Part shown: piece after piece, positions 43,624 to 51,697 of the stretch
Numbering within the stretch: position 1 is the first letter of the stretch
Layout: every line of letters begins with the position of its first letter
Origin: Sphingobium amiense
GTDB lineage: Bacteria > Pseudomonadota > Alphaproteobacteria > Sphingomonadales > Sphingomonadaceae
DNA: 64,000 bases
Direction: 5' to 3'
Assembly: GCF_003967075.1 (NCBI RefSeq)
Contig: NZ_AP018664.1
Coordinates: forward strand, 2,604,001-2,668,000
Translations under genes and position numbers: made by a program
The notes under the pieces: generated by a model
The model's database searches: none
What the model saw: only the letters and a program-made list of their open reading frames with translations
What the model was told of the DNA's origin: nothing

Positions 43624-45990
43624 ATGGAAATATTTGCTCACTCTGTTGATGGGCGACCGGAGGCCCATTGGGAGCCTCTGTCTCACCACTTGTCGCAAGT
43701 TGGTCATCGCGCGGCAGCATTTGCATCGCTGTTCGGCGCGGCCGACATATCGTGCGCCATGGGTCTGCTGCACGACATTGGTAAAATGTCAGAGTCCTAC
43801 CAGAATTATATCCGAAGCGCGCCCAAGGCTGGCGGTCCCAAGGGGCCGGATCACAGCAGCGCCGGGGCGAAAGAGGCCGCGCGCCTCTATCAGCCATATC
43901 TTGGCCGCATCATGGCATTTGGCCTGGCGGGCCATCATGCCGGGCTGATGGATGGCGGCGGCCATGAAGGCGGCAACCTGTCGATGCGGCTGACCAAATC
44001 GGTTGAAGATTATACCGGCTGGGAGGATCATGTCCTTGGGCTGCCCGGCGCCGAGGTGCTGACGACAGGACTGCCGCGCTTCGATCGCAATCGCATCGAC
44101 GCCACTTTTTCCCCGTCCTTTTTCGTACGGATGCTATTTTCCTGCCTGGTCGATGCCGATTTTCTTGCCACCGAAGCCTTTCTTACGCAGGCCAGCGGCG
44201 AACCGCTGCCTGCCCGGGGCGGGGTCATCACTGCCGATCATCTTGCCAAAGTTCGCACTTATATGGCGGGGCACAGGCGTTGCGACACCCCGCTCAACCG
44301 GCTGCGCTCGCAAATACTCGATCATGCCAATGGAAAGGCGGGGCTGCCGACGGGCCTTTTCACCATGACGGTGCCGACTGGCGGAGGCAAGACGCTGACA
44401 TCGCTTAGCTTTGCGATGGAACATGCGGCGGCCCATGATCTGCGCCGCATCATCTACGTCATCCCCTTCACCTCGATCATCGAACAGACGGCGGAGATTT
44501 TCCGCAAGATCCTGGGCGACGAAGATGTGTTGGAACATCATTCCAGCTTCGATTGGGATCGGCGCGAACCCGCGCGAGAGAATGATGAAGATGACGAAGG
44601 GCCGGCCGGGCTGGCCAAATTGCGGCGCGACGCACAGAATTGGGATGCGCCGCTGATCGTCACGACCGCGGTGCAATTTTTCGAAAGTCTGTTTGCAGCC
44701 CGGACCAGCAAGGCGCGCAAGCTCCATAATCTCGCCAAAAGCGTCATCATTCTGGACGAGGCGCAATCCATCCCGATCCACCTGTTGCGCCCTTGCATGG
44801 CCGCGATCGACGAACTGGCGCGCAATTATGGCGCGACCGTCATCCTGTGCACCGCTACCCAGCCGGCACTGCGGGTCCAGGACGGTGCGCTGCCCAGAAA
44901 AACGAGGGATGGCCACGCCGAGGGACTGGAGATCGGCGACGACCGCGAACTCGCGCCCGATCCGCAGGGTCTCTATAAACAGCTTCGCCGTGTGCGCGTG
45001 GAATGGCGTCACGATCCGGTCAGCGACGCGGAGATCGCAGCGCGCTTTGCTGCGCAGCCGCAGATGCTTTGCATCGTCAACAGCCGCGCCCACGCGCGCG
45101 ACCTGTTCGAGGCGATAGAGAAGCAGGATGGCGCCGCGCATCTGACGACCCTGATGTGCGCGCGCCATCGCCGCGCCGTGCTGGCGGACTTGCGCCAGCG
45201 CCTAGCTGCACGCCTGCCCGTGCGGCTGGTGGCGACCAGCCTGATCGAGGCCGGCGTCGACGTCGACTTTCCCGAGGTGTGGCGCGCGGTGGCGGGCCTG
45301 TCCAATATCGCGCAGGCGGCCGGGCGGTGCAATCGCGAAGGCCGGATTGAAGGGCTGGGACGAACGGTGGTGTTCGAACCGGCCGAGGTGGAAGGTCGCA
45401 AGCCCGTGCCGCGGGCGATGATCCCCTTTTACCAGGCGGCGAAGAACGCGGAGCGTAAGATCATGCGTGATCCCGACGCGGACATTCTGGGTCTGGAGGC
45501 GGTGCGGGAATATTATCGCTGGCTTTACTGGGAGCAGGGCTATGCCGCGCTGGACAAGGCGCGCCTGCCGGATGGATCCCCGATCGAGATCATCGCGGCC
45601 ATCCGCGATAGCTGCCGCAGGCTTGAGTTCCCCTTTGCGCGCATCGCGCAGGCTTTCCGCATGATCGACGATGTGATGGACCCGGTGATCGTGCCGTGGG
45701 GCGCAACGACCGAAGAGAAAGCGTCGATCGACGCACTGATCGCCGAAATGAAGGATGAAAGCCGACCTTTCCTGCCGTCCGGCGCGCAACGCAGGCTTCA
45801 GCAATATATCGTGCCTGTGCCGTCCGGAGCGCGCCAAACCCTGCTGGCCAGCGGCGCGGCGCAGGCTATTCGCGCAAAAGACTATGGCGACAGCTTCGTC
45901 CTGCTCGAAAACCCGTCGCTTTATGATGAGCGGTTCGGCCTGCGGCTGGACGATCCCACATGGCGGACCAGCGAGAGTAATATCATGTAA
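43624..45990 (+). CDS. cas3: Cas3 helicase-nuclease, type I-C
   Basis: 788 aa, fused HD nuclease and SF2 helicase. HD residues H50-D51 (MGLLHDIGK), DHSSAGAK and LAGHHAG; Walker A at about 251-258 (PTGGGKTL); DEAQ box at about 378-381 in place of the more common DEAH; motif VI QAAGRCNREGR at about 564-574. It unwinds and degrades DNA once Cascade has bound a target. ATG at 43624 (MEIFAHSVDG) is chosen because GAGGGGACAG lies just upstream; the frame extends 36 codons further without similarity. First gene of the effector operon. Confidence 0.96.
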   Translation: MEIFAHSVDGRPEAHWEPLSHHLSQVGHRAAAFASLFGAADISCAMGLLHDIGKMSESYQNYIRSAPKAGGPKGPDHSSAGAKEAARLYQPYLGRIMAFGLAGHHAGLMDGGGHEGGNLSMRLTKSVEDYTGWEDHVLGLPGAEVLTTGLPRFDRNRIDATFSPSFFVRMLFSCLVDADFLATEAFLTQASGEPLPARGGVITADHLAKVRTYMAGHRRCDTPLNRLRSQILDHANGKAGLPTGLFTMTVPTGGGKTLTSLSFAMEHAAAHDLRRIIYVIPFTSIIEQTAEIFRKILGDEDVLEHHSSFDWDRREPARENDEDDEGPAGLAKLRRDAQNWDAPLIVTTAVQFFESLFAARTSKARKLHNLAKSVIILDEAQSIPIHLLRPCMAAIDELARNYGATVILCTATQPALRVQDGALPRKTRDGHAEGLEIGDDRELAPDPQGLYKQLRRVRVEWRHDPVSDAEIAARFAAQPQMLCIVNSRAHARDLFEAIEKQDGAAHLTTLMCARHRRAVLADLRQRLAARLPVRLVATSLIEAGVDVDFPEVWRAVAGLSNIAQAAGRCNREGRIEGLGRTVVFEPAEVEGRKPVPRAMIPFYQAAKNAERKIMRDPDADILGLEAVREYYRWLYWEQGYAALDKARLPDGSPIEIIAAIRDSCRRLEFPFARIAQAFRMIDDVMDPVIVPWGATTEEKASIDALIAEMKDESRPFLPSGAQRRLQQYIVPVPSGARQTLLASGAAQAIRAKDYGDSFVLLENPSLYDERFGLRLDDPTWRTSESNIM

Positions 45991-46072
45991 TAACACCGAA
46001 ATGGAGTATACAAATAGCTTGATTGATTCAGAACAATAACAGAACATGAGATCGCGCTGGGGGATTCACCAA

Positions 46073-46744
46073 ATGGGTATTCGACTGCATGTCTGGGGCG
46101 AACGCGCCTGTTTCACGAGACCGGAGATGAAGGTCGAGCGCGTCAGCTATGATGTGATTACGCCGTCGGCGGCGCGCGGCATTTTGGAGGCGATCCACTG
46201 GAAGCCGGCGATCCGCTGGCATGTCGACCGCATCCACGTGCTGAGGCCGGTCCGCTTCCGGTCGATCCGCCGCAACGAGGTGGGCGCGAAGGCGAGCGCC
46301 GCCAATGTAGTCAGTGCCATGAAGCGCGGCACGACCGAAGGGTTGGGCATCGCCGTGGATGAAAATCGCCAGCAACGCGCGGCGCTGGTGCTGGTCGATG
46401 TTGCTTATGTGATCGAGGCGCATTTCACCCTGACCGGCAAGGCCGGGCCGGAGGACAGCGCCGCCAAACATGTGAGCATGTTCAACCGCCGCGCCGCGCA
46501 GGGCCAATGTTTTCACCGCCCCTGCCTGGGGACGCGGGAATTTGACGCCGAATTTGCCCTGATCGCCGACGGCGAACCCCTGCCGCCCTGCGAACTGCCG
46601 GCCGATCGGCGCGACGCCGATCTCGGCTGGATGCTGCACGACATAGACTTCGCGAATGGAAATGAATCCCGCTTCTTCCGCGCAAAGATGAAAGACGGCG
46701 TTATCGAAGTGCCGCCCTTCAGTGCGGACGAGGTGGTGGCATGA
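46073..46744 (+). CDS. cas5c: Cas5c (Cas5d), crRNA-processing nuclease and Cascade subunit
   Basis: 223 aa. GIRLHVWGERACFTRPEMKVERVSYDVITPSAARGILEAIHWKP is a typical Cas5c N-terminus. In type I-C this protein replaces Cas6 and cuts the repeat, leaving an 11-nt 5' handle. Of the Tyr-Lys-His catalytic residues described for the Bacillus halodurans enzyme, Lys-His is seen at 132-133 (AKHVSMF), but the Tyr position reads His (H42 in IHWKP). ATG at 46073 is used; 46046 is an alternative without a ribosome-binding site. Overlaps cas8c by 4 bp. Confidence 0.95.
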   Translation: MGIRLHVWGERACFTRPEMKVERVSYDVITPSAARGILEAIHWKPAIRWHVDRIHVLRPVRFRSIRRNEVGAKASAANVVSAMKRGTTEGLGIAVDENRQQRAALVLVDVAYVIEAHFTLTGKAGPEDSAAKHVSMFNRRAAQGQCFHRPCLGTREFDAEFALIADGEPLPPCELPADRRDADLGWMLHDIDFANGNESRFFRAKMKDGVIEVPPFSADEVVA

Positions 46745-48525
46745 CGATCCTCCAGGCGCTCGACCGTTATTATCATCGGCTTGAGGGCGTCGCGGAGCCG
46801 GGGTGCAGTCCGGAAAAATTCGGCTGGTGCATCATACTCGATCCTGACGGCAGGGTTGTCGATGTCGAGGATCGGCATGACCTTTCGGGCAAGAAGCCGC
46901 GCCCTAAAATCCATATGGTGCCCGCCGCGGTCAAGCGGACGGTCGGCATCGCCCCGAATTTCCTGTGGGACAAGAGCGCCTATGTGCTTGGCCGCACCGC
47001 CGGTGAAGGCAAACGCACCGCGCAGGAACATGCGGCCTTCGTAACCACGCATCTGGAACGGCTGGCGGGGCAGGAGGATGAAGGGCTTGTTGCGCTCAGG
47101 CGGTTTCTTGAACAATGGCGGCCCGAGCATTTCGATCAGTCGGACAAGTTCAGACCGGAAATGCTCGACGCCAATTTCATGTTCCGTCTCGACGGCGACA
47201 TGGCTTATCTGCACGACCGCCCCGCGGCGCGGGCGCTGGCCAGCGCGCGGGCGGGCGATGAAGAGGGCGACGGCGTTTTCTGCCTGATATCGGGGGAGCG
47301 AGGACCGATAGCGCGGCTGCATCCCACCATCAAGGGCGTGGAAGGCGCACAAACTGCCGGAGCGGCGCTCGTTTCCTTCAATCTCGACGCCTTTACGTCT
47401 TTGGGCAAGGATCAGGGCGCCAATGCGCCCACCAGCCAGGCCGCCGCCTTTCGCTACGGGGCCGCACTCAATCATTTGCTGACCCGCGACGGTCCCAACC
47501 GCGTCCGCCGCCCCATCGGCGACGCGACGGTCGTTTTCTGGGCGGACGCCAGCGATGCCAAAGCGGCGGAGGCGGCGGATGCGCTGTTCGGCAACTGGAT
47601 GGCAGGTGACATCACCGACGCGGAAGAGGCCCGCAAGATCGGCGAGGAGATGGACGCCGTCAGCAAGGGTAGGCCAATCGCGGAACTGCGTGCCGACATT
47701 GAGCCGGGCACGCGCTTCCACATCCTCGGCCTGTCGCCTAACGCCGCGCGCTTGTCCGTGCGCTACTGGCTGACGGGCACGCTGGACGAGTTCGCCCGGC
47801 GTCTGGCCGATCACCATGCCGACTTGCGTATCGAACCTGTGCCGATGGGCTGGGGCCGGGCGCCTTCGGTCAACCGCCTGCTGGCGCGCACCACCGCTTT
47901 GCAGGAAAAGTTCGAGAATATCCCGCCGCTGCTTGCCGGCGAGGTGATGCGCGCGGTCCTGTCGGGCGGCCGCTATCCGCAAAGCCTGCTGGCGGCCGCG
48001 ATCATCCGGCTGCGCGCGGGCGACGACCCGCTGAGCGGCTGGCATGCCGCCGTGATCCGCGCGGTGCTGCACCGAGACCATCGTATCGACCCGAAAAAGG
48101 AGGATGTGCCTGTGAGCCTTGCGCCTGACGAACCCAACCGGGCCTATCAACTGGGCCGCCTGTTCGCGGTGCTGGAAACGGCGCAGCGCATGGCGCTGGG
48201 CCGGGTCAACGCCACCATCCGCGACCGCTACTTCGGCGCGGCGTCCGCAACGCCCGCCAGTGTCTTTCCGCTGCTGTTGCGCGGCGCGCAGAACCATCTG
48301 GGCAAGCTCCGCAAGTCCGGCAAGGGCGGATGGGTCGAACGCGAGATCGAGGATATCCTCGAAAAGCTGTCGCTCGACCTGCCCCGCGCCCTGCCGCTGG
48401 CCGAACAGGGGCGTTTTGCCGTGGGCTATTATCATCAGCGGAAGGATCAGTTCAAAGGCCGGCCCGAGGTGGCTGCCGAACTGGAAGCAGCCGAAAGCGC
48501 AACTGAACAGGGGGACGAAGAATGA
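46741..48525 (+). CDS. cas8c: Cas8c (Csd1), large subunit of type I-C Cascade
   Basis: 594 aa. MTILQALDRYYHRLEG, GWCIILDPDGRVVDVEDRHD, PNFLWDKSAYVLG, LISGERGPIARLHPTIKGVEGAQTAGAALVSFN and FWADAS are typical of Csd1. The protein recognises the PAM and holds the crRNA 5' end in Cascade. Its start overlaps cas5c and its end overlaps cas7c (ATGA). The last 137 codons can also be translated separately as Cas11c. Confidence 0.95.
   Translation: MTILQALDRYYHRLEGVAEPGCSPEKFGWCIILDPDGRVVDVEDRHDLSGKKPRPKIHMVPAAVKRTVGIAPNFLWDKSAYVLGRTAGEGKRTAQEHAAFVTTHLERLAGQEDEGLVALRRFLEQWRPEHFDQSDKFRPEMLDANFMFRLDGDMAYLHDRPAARALASARAGDEEGDGVFCLISGERGPIARLHPTIKGVEGAQTAGAALVSFNLDAFTSLGKDQGANAPTSQAAAFRYGAALNHLLTRDGPNRVRRPIGDATVVFWADASDAKAAEAADALFGNWMAGDITDAEEARKIGEEMDAVSKGRPIAELRADIEPGTRFHILGLSPNAARLSVRYWLTGTLDEFARRLADHHADLRIEPVPMGWGRAPSVNRLLARTTALQEKFENIPPLLAGEVMRAVLSGGRYPQSLLAAAIIRLRAGDDPLSGWHAAVIRAVLHRDHRIDPKKEDVPVSLAPDEPNRAYQLGRLFAVLETAQRMALGRVNATIRDRYFGAASATPASVFPLLLRGAQNHLGKLRKSGKGGWVEREIEDILEKLSLDLPRALPLAEQGRFAVGYYHQRKDQFKGRPEVAAELEAAESATEQGDEE
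48112..48525 (+). CDS. cas11c: Cas11c small subunit from an internal start in cas8c
   Basis: In type I-C the Cascade small subunit is known to be made from an internal start in cas8c. Here, in frame, AAGGAGGA at about 48097-48104 is followed 8 nt later by GTG at 48112. This would give a 137-aa protein (VSLAPDEPNRAYQLGRLFAVLETAQRMALGRVNATIRDRYFG...). Size and sequence fit Cas11c, whose helices line the non-target strand. The AAGGAGGA also encodes KED in Cas8c, so the start is predicted, not proven. Confidence 0.8.
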   Translation: MSLAPDEPNRAYQLGRLFAVLETAQRMALGRVNATIRDRYFGAASATPASVFPLLLRGAQNHLGKLRKSGKGGWVEREIEDILEKLSLDLPRALPLAEQGRFAVGYYHQRKDQFKGRPEVAAELEAAESATEQGDEE

Positions 48526-49454
48526 GCAATCCGGTAACGAACCGCCACGAATTCATCCTCTATTTCGATGTCACGAACGGCAATCCCAATGGCGATCCCG
48601 ATGCCGGCAACATGCCGCGGCTGGACCCGGAAACCAATCTGGGGCTGGTGTCGGACGTGGCCTTGAAGCGCAAGGTTCGCAACTATGTGGCGATGGCGTC
48701 GGACAACCGCATCTACATGTCCGAAGGATCGACACTCAATCTGCTGCACAAGGAAGCCTGGGCGGCTGTCATGCCGGATGTGACCAAGACGGAAGATTTC
48801 AAGAAACTGCCGAAGGAGGAGGCCAAGGCGCGTGAATTGACGGCGTGGATGTGTTCCAATTTCTGGGACGTTCGCACATTCGGCGCGGTGATGTCCACGG
48901 GCGTCAACGCAGGGCAGGTGCGCGGGCCGGTCCAGTTCAGCTTCGCCAGGTCGGTCGAGCCGATCCTGCCGCTGGAAATCTCCATCACCCGCATGGCCGC
49001 AACGACCGAAAAGGATGCTGAGGAAAAGGGTGCGCGCACCATGGGCCGCAAGCATATCGTGCCCTATGGCCTGTATCGCGCGCATGGCTATGTCTCCGCG
49101 CCGCTTGCGTCCCACCCGGTCAAGGGCACGGGCTTTTCCGAGGATGATCTGGAACTGTTGTGGCAGGCGCTGGGCAATATGTTCGACCATGACCGCTCCG
49201 CCGCGCGGGGCGAGATGGCCAGCCGCAAGCTCATCCTGTTCCGGCATCAAAGCGCGCTAGGCAATGCGCAGGCGCAGTCTTTGTTCGACCGGGTCAGGAC
49301 ACTGCGCGTGCATCAGGGCGCGGCGCATGAAATCGGCAGCGATGGCTATTACAAGAATACCGACAACTGGCCGCCCGCGCGCCGCTGGGAGGATTATCGC
49401 GTGACCATTGATCGCGAGAATCTCCCGTCCGGGGTCGAGATCATCGAACGGTGA
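48522..49454 (+). CDS. cas7c: Cas7c (Csd2), backbone subunit of type I-C Cascade
   Basis: 310 aa. RHEFILYFDVTNGNPNGDPDAGNMPRLDPETNLGLVSDVALKRKVRNYV, FWDVRTFGAVMSTGVNAGQVRGPVQFSFARSVEPI and HIVPYGLYRAHGYVSAPLA are the Csd2 signature. Six or seven copies form the helical filament along the crRNA. It ends the effector transcription unit, and a hairpin terminator follows 5 bp after the stop. Confidence 0.96.
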   Translation: MSNPVTNRHEFILYFDVTNGNPNGDPDAGNMPRLDPETNLGLVSDVALKRKVRNYVAMASDNRIYMSEGSTLNLLHKEAWAAVMPDVTKTEDFKKLPKEEAKARELTAWMCSNFWDVRTFGAVMSTGVNAGQVRGPVQFSFARSVEPILPLEISITRMAATTEKDAEEKGARTMGRKHIVPYGLYRAHGYVSAPLASHPVKGTGFSEDDLELLWQALGNMFDHDRSAARGEMASRKLILFRHQSALGNAQAQSLFDRVRTLRVHQGAAHEIGSDGYYKNTDNWPPARRWEDYRVTIDRENLPSGVEIIER

Positions 49455-49458
49455 GGGT

Positions 49459-49491
49459 GCGGGCCTTGTCAGTGCAAGGCCCGCTATTTCT
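49459..49491 (+). terminator. Terminator of the cas3-cas5c-cas8c-cas7c operon
   Basis: A perfect 10-bp stem (GCGGGCCTTG / CAAGGCCCGC, loop TCAGTG) followed by TATTTCT. It ends the effector operon and so separates it from cas4-cas1-cas2. The same hairpin is symmetrical and would form in a minus-strand RNA as well. Confidence 0.8.
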
Positions 49492-49539
49492 CATGCGTAT
49501 TGAATGGAATTTCAATCCACGCCTCCATGCGGAGACGAC
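49459..49539 (-). ncRNA. Solitary crRNA-like element (degenerate repeat plus 24-nt guide plus hairpin)
   Basis: On the minus strand, 49539-49509 is a 31-nt relative of the array repeat. Both have GT, a 7-bp stem (here CGTCTCC/GGAGGCG with one U-G wobble; array CGCCTCC/GGAGGCG), a loop (GCAT against CACAC) and an 11-nt handle (TGGATTGAAAT against TGGATCGAAAC). The next 24 nt (49508-49485; TCCATTCAATACGCATGAG, then AAATA) act as a guide, and the GCGGGCCTTG hairpin closes the RNA. Cas5c should be able to process it. The guide matches a site at the cas4 ribosome-binding site. Its promoter is not identified. Confidence 0.75.
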
Positions 49540-49665
49540 ATACTATGGTGGCCACCATTCGATCTCGATCACGCTGATTCCAAGGATTTTGATCTTGATA
49601 TGTCTCGATCTTCTCATTGCGCGCTCTCACTCCCGGTCGGCAAGAGGGCAGTAATCGAAGCACAT

Positions 49666-49702
49666 GAATTGGTCAATTTTTTGATGCATATTGTATGGAG
49701 AA
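49666..49702 (-). promoter_or_regulatory. Predicted Cascade-binding site overlapping the cas4 ribosome-binding site
   Basis: On the minus strand TTC (complement of 49700-49702) precedes TCCATACAATATGCATCA (from 49699 downwards). The crRNA-like guide reads TCCATTCAATACGCATGA. The two agree at 18 of the first 22 positions, with mismatches only at 6, 12, 17 and 19 and none beyond the first five identical seed bases except position 6. TTC is the usual type I-C PAM. The site covers the GGAG of cas4 and ends 10 bp before its ATG, so bound Cascade would block cas4-cas1-cas2 expression. Confidence 0.7.
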
Positions 49703-49711
49703 CGATTATTG

Positions 49712-50353
49712 ATGCAACCGCCCCCACCGGACCCTGCCGTCGAGGACGCACTGGTGCCGGTGTCGGCCTTGCAGCATTATCTTTTCTGCCCGCGCCAATG
49801 CGCGCTGATCCATGTCGAGCGGATATGGGCCGAGGACGGCGCCACCGCAGAAGGGCGCATTCTCCACGAACGCGTCGATGGCGGACGCCCCGACCGGCGG
49901 CAGGGCGTCCGCACGGTGCGGGGCATCGCGCTACGGTCCTTGGCCCATGGGCTGACGGGCAAGGCTGATGCGGTCGAGTTCCGCGAACGGGGTGCGGCGC
50001 CCTATCCCGTCGAATATAAAAGAGGCCGCCCCAAGTCCCACCGCGCGGACGAGGTGCAACTCTGCGCCCAGGCCATCTGCCTGGAGGAAATGTTCGGCCA
50101 GGCGGTGCCGGAAGGCGCGCTCTTTTACGCACAAACGAAAAAGCGCCTGATTGTGACATTCGACGAAGCCCTGCGCGCGTTGACCCTGCAAGTCGCCGCC
50201 GATGTCCGCACGATGATCGCGGAAACCCACACACCGCCGCCGCGCTTCGGCCCGGGATGCAAACATTGTTCGCTCGCCGATCAATGTCGGCCCACAAGGC
50301 TGGAGAAGCCGCCGTGCGTGCAGCGCTGGCTGACCGCTCAGTTAGATGACTGA
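49712..50353 (+). CDS. cas4: Cas4 exonuclease, spacer-acquisition factor
   Basis: 213 aa. The Fe-S cysteines are C26 or C30 (FCPRQCAL) and C183, C186, C192 (GCKHCSLADQC). RecB-type nuclease residues are D86 (GKADAVEF), E101 and K103 (PVEYKRG), with QLCAQAICLEE following. It trims prespacers and selects their PAM. ATG at 49712 has GGAGAA 10 nt upstream; a TTG at 49691 is less likely. First gene of the cas4-cas1-cas2 unit and probable target of the crRNA-like element. Confidence 0.95.
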   Translation: MQPPPPDPAVEDALVPVSALQHYLFCPRQCALIHVERIWAEDGATAEGRILHERVDGGRPDRRQGVRTVRGIALRSLAHGLTGKADAVEFRERGAAPYPVEYKRGRPKSHRADEVQLCAQAICLEEMFGQAVPEGALFYAQTKKRLIVTFDEALRALTLQVAADVRTMIAETHTPPPRFGPGCKHCSLADQCRPTRLEKPPCVQRWLTAQLDD

Positions 50354-50362
50354 GGAGAGAAA

Positions 50363-51403
50363 ATGCGTCGTCATCTCAACACCATCTATGTGACCAGCGA
50401 GAATGCCTGGTTACGCAAGGACGGCGCCAACATCGTAGTGGAAGTGGATGGACAGGAACGCGGCCGCGCACCCTTGCACATGATCGGCGGCGTTGTGTGC
50501 TTTGGCCGTCCGGGCGCTTCCCCGGCGCTGATGGCGGCCTGCGCCGATGCGGGGATCGCCCTGTCCTTCCTGACACCCAATGGCAAATTCCTGGCCCGGA
50601 TGGAGGGGCTGCGCACCGGCAACGTCCTGCTGCGGCGGACCCAGTACAGGATGGCGGACGATCCGGCGCGCGCCGTGCCGATTGTGCGGGGCATCGTCAC
50701 AGCCAAGGCCGCCAACCAGCGGACCGTGCTGCGCCGAGCGTTGCGCGACCATGGCGACAGGATGGAAGCGGCAGCCCGCGCCACGATCGAAACCGCCGAA
50801 GCGCGCCTCGTCCATATCGCACGTCGCGCCGCAGCAGCACAGGATGTCGCGACTTTGCGAGGCCATGAAGGGGAAGCGGCGCTCGTATATTTCGGCGCCT
50901 TTGATGCCATGATACAGGGTGATCGCACCGCCTTTTCCTTTCGCGGCCGCTCCCGTCGGCCTCCGCTCGATCGGGTCAACGCGCTTCTGTCTTTCCTTTA
51001 TGCCATGCTGGGGCATGATTGCCGGTCCGCGCTGGAAAGTGTCGGGTTCGATCCGCAGGTCGGCTTTCTGCACGCCGATCGACCGGGACGGGCCAGCCTG
51101 TCGCTGGATTTGATGGAAGAGTTGCGCCCGGTGCTGGCAGACCGGCAAGCGCTGACATTGATAAACCGCGGACAACTAAAGGCTCGTGACTTCGCGATCG
51201 ACGAAGGTGGCGCCGTATCGCTCACAGAGGATGGGCGCAAAGCGGTGCTGGTCGCCTGGCAGGATCGCAAGAAGCGCGACCTGCGCCATCCTTTCCTGGG
51301 CGAGACCATGCCGATGGGGCTGGTGCCGCATGTCCAGGCGCTGCTTCTGTCGCGCCATGTCCGCGGCGACCTGGACGGCTATCCGCCATTCATCTGGAAA
51401 TGA
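50363..51403 (+). CDS. cas1: Cas1 integrase, type I-C
   Basis: 346 aa. N-terminal beta domain (NTIYVTSENAWLRKDGANIVVEVDG) and helical catalytic domain with Glu169 (LRGHEGEAALVYFGAF), His237 (GFLHADRPGRASLSLDLMEE) and Asp249. With Cas2 it inserts new spacers at the leader end of the array. It is 9 bp downstream of cas4. Confidence 0.97.
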   Translation: MRRHLNTIYVTSENAWLRKDGANIVVEVDGQERGRAPLHMIGGVVCFGRPGASPALMAACADAGIALSFLTPNGKFLARMEGLRTGNVLLRRTQYRMADDPARAVPIVRGIVTAKAANQRTVLRRALRDHGDRMEAAARATIETAEARLVHIARRAAAAQDVATLRGHEGEAALVYFGAFDAMIQGDRTAFSFRGRSRRPPLDRVNALLSFLYAMLGHDCRSALESVGFDPQVGFLHADRPGRASLSLDLMEELRPVLADRQALTLINRGQLKARDFAIDEGGAVSLTEDGRKAVLVAWQDRKKRDLRHPFLGETMPMGLVPHVQALLLSRHVRGDLDGYPPFIWK

Positions 51404-51406
51404 TCC

Positions 51407-51697
51407 ATGCTGATGCTTGTAACCTATGACGTGAACACGCAGGATGCGGAGGGGCGCCGCCGATTGCGCCGGGTCGCGCGCGCTTGCCTGGATTACGGCC
51501 AGCGGGTTCAGAATTCGGTGTTCGAATGCGAGGTGGACCCAGCGCAATGGACGCGCTTGCGGGCACATTTGCTTGCTGAGATCAATCAGTCGAAGGACAG
51601 TTTGCGATTCTACAGACTGGGCGCGGACGGCAAGCGTCGGATCGAACATGTTGGCGCAAGCCCGGTCATTGATCTGGACGGCCCGCTGCTTTTTTGA
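51407..51697 (+). CDS. cas2: Cas2, structural subunit of the integration complex
   Basis: 96 aa with a ferredoxin-like fold: MLMLVTYDVNTQDAEGRRRLRRVARACLDYGQRVQNSVFECEVDPAQWTRLRAHLLAEI and SLRFYRLGA. It bridges two Cas1 dimers. It starts 3 bp after cas1; the array leader follows. Confidence 0.96.
   Translation: MLMLVTYDVNTQDAEGRRRLRRVARACLDYGQRVQNSVFECEVDPAQWTRLRAHLLAEINQSKDSLRFYRLGADGKRRIEHVGASPVIDLDGPLLF

Noticed and set aside
49545..49577. Ten-codon open frame MVATIRSRSR beside the solitary repeat, resembling a CreT mini-toxin with rare Arg codons.
   Set aside because: The upstream GGAG is 10 nt away and lies in the repeat; the guide targets the cas4 leader and not this frame. Nothing else supports a toxin.
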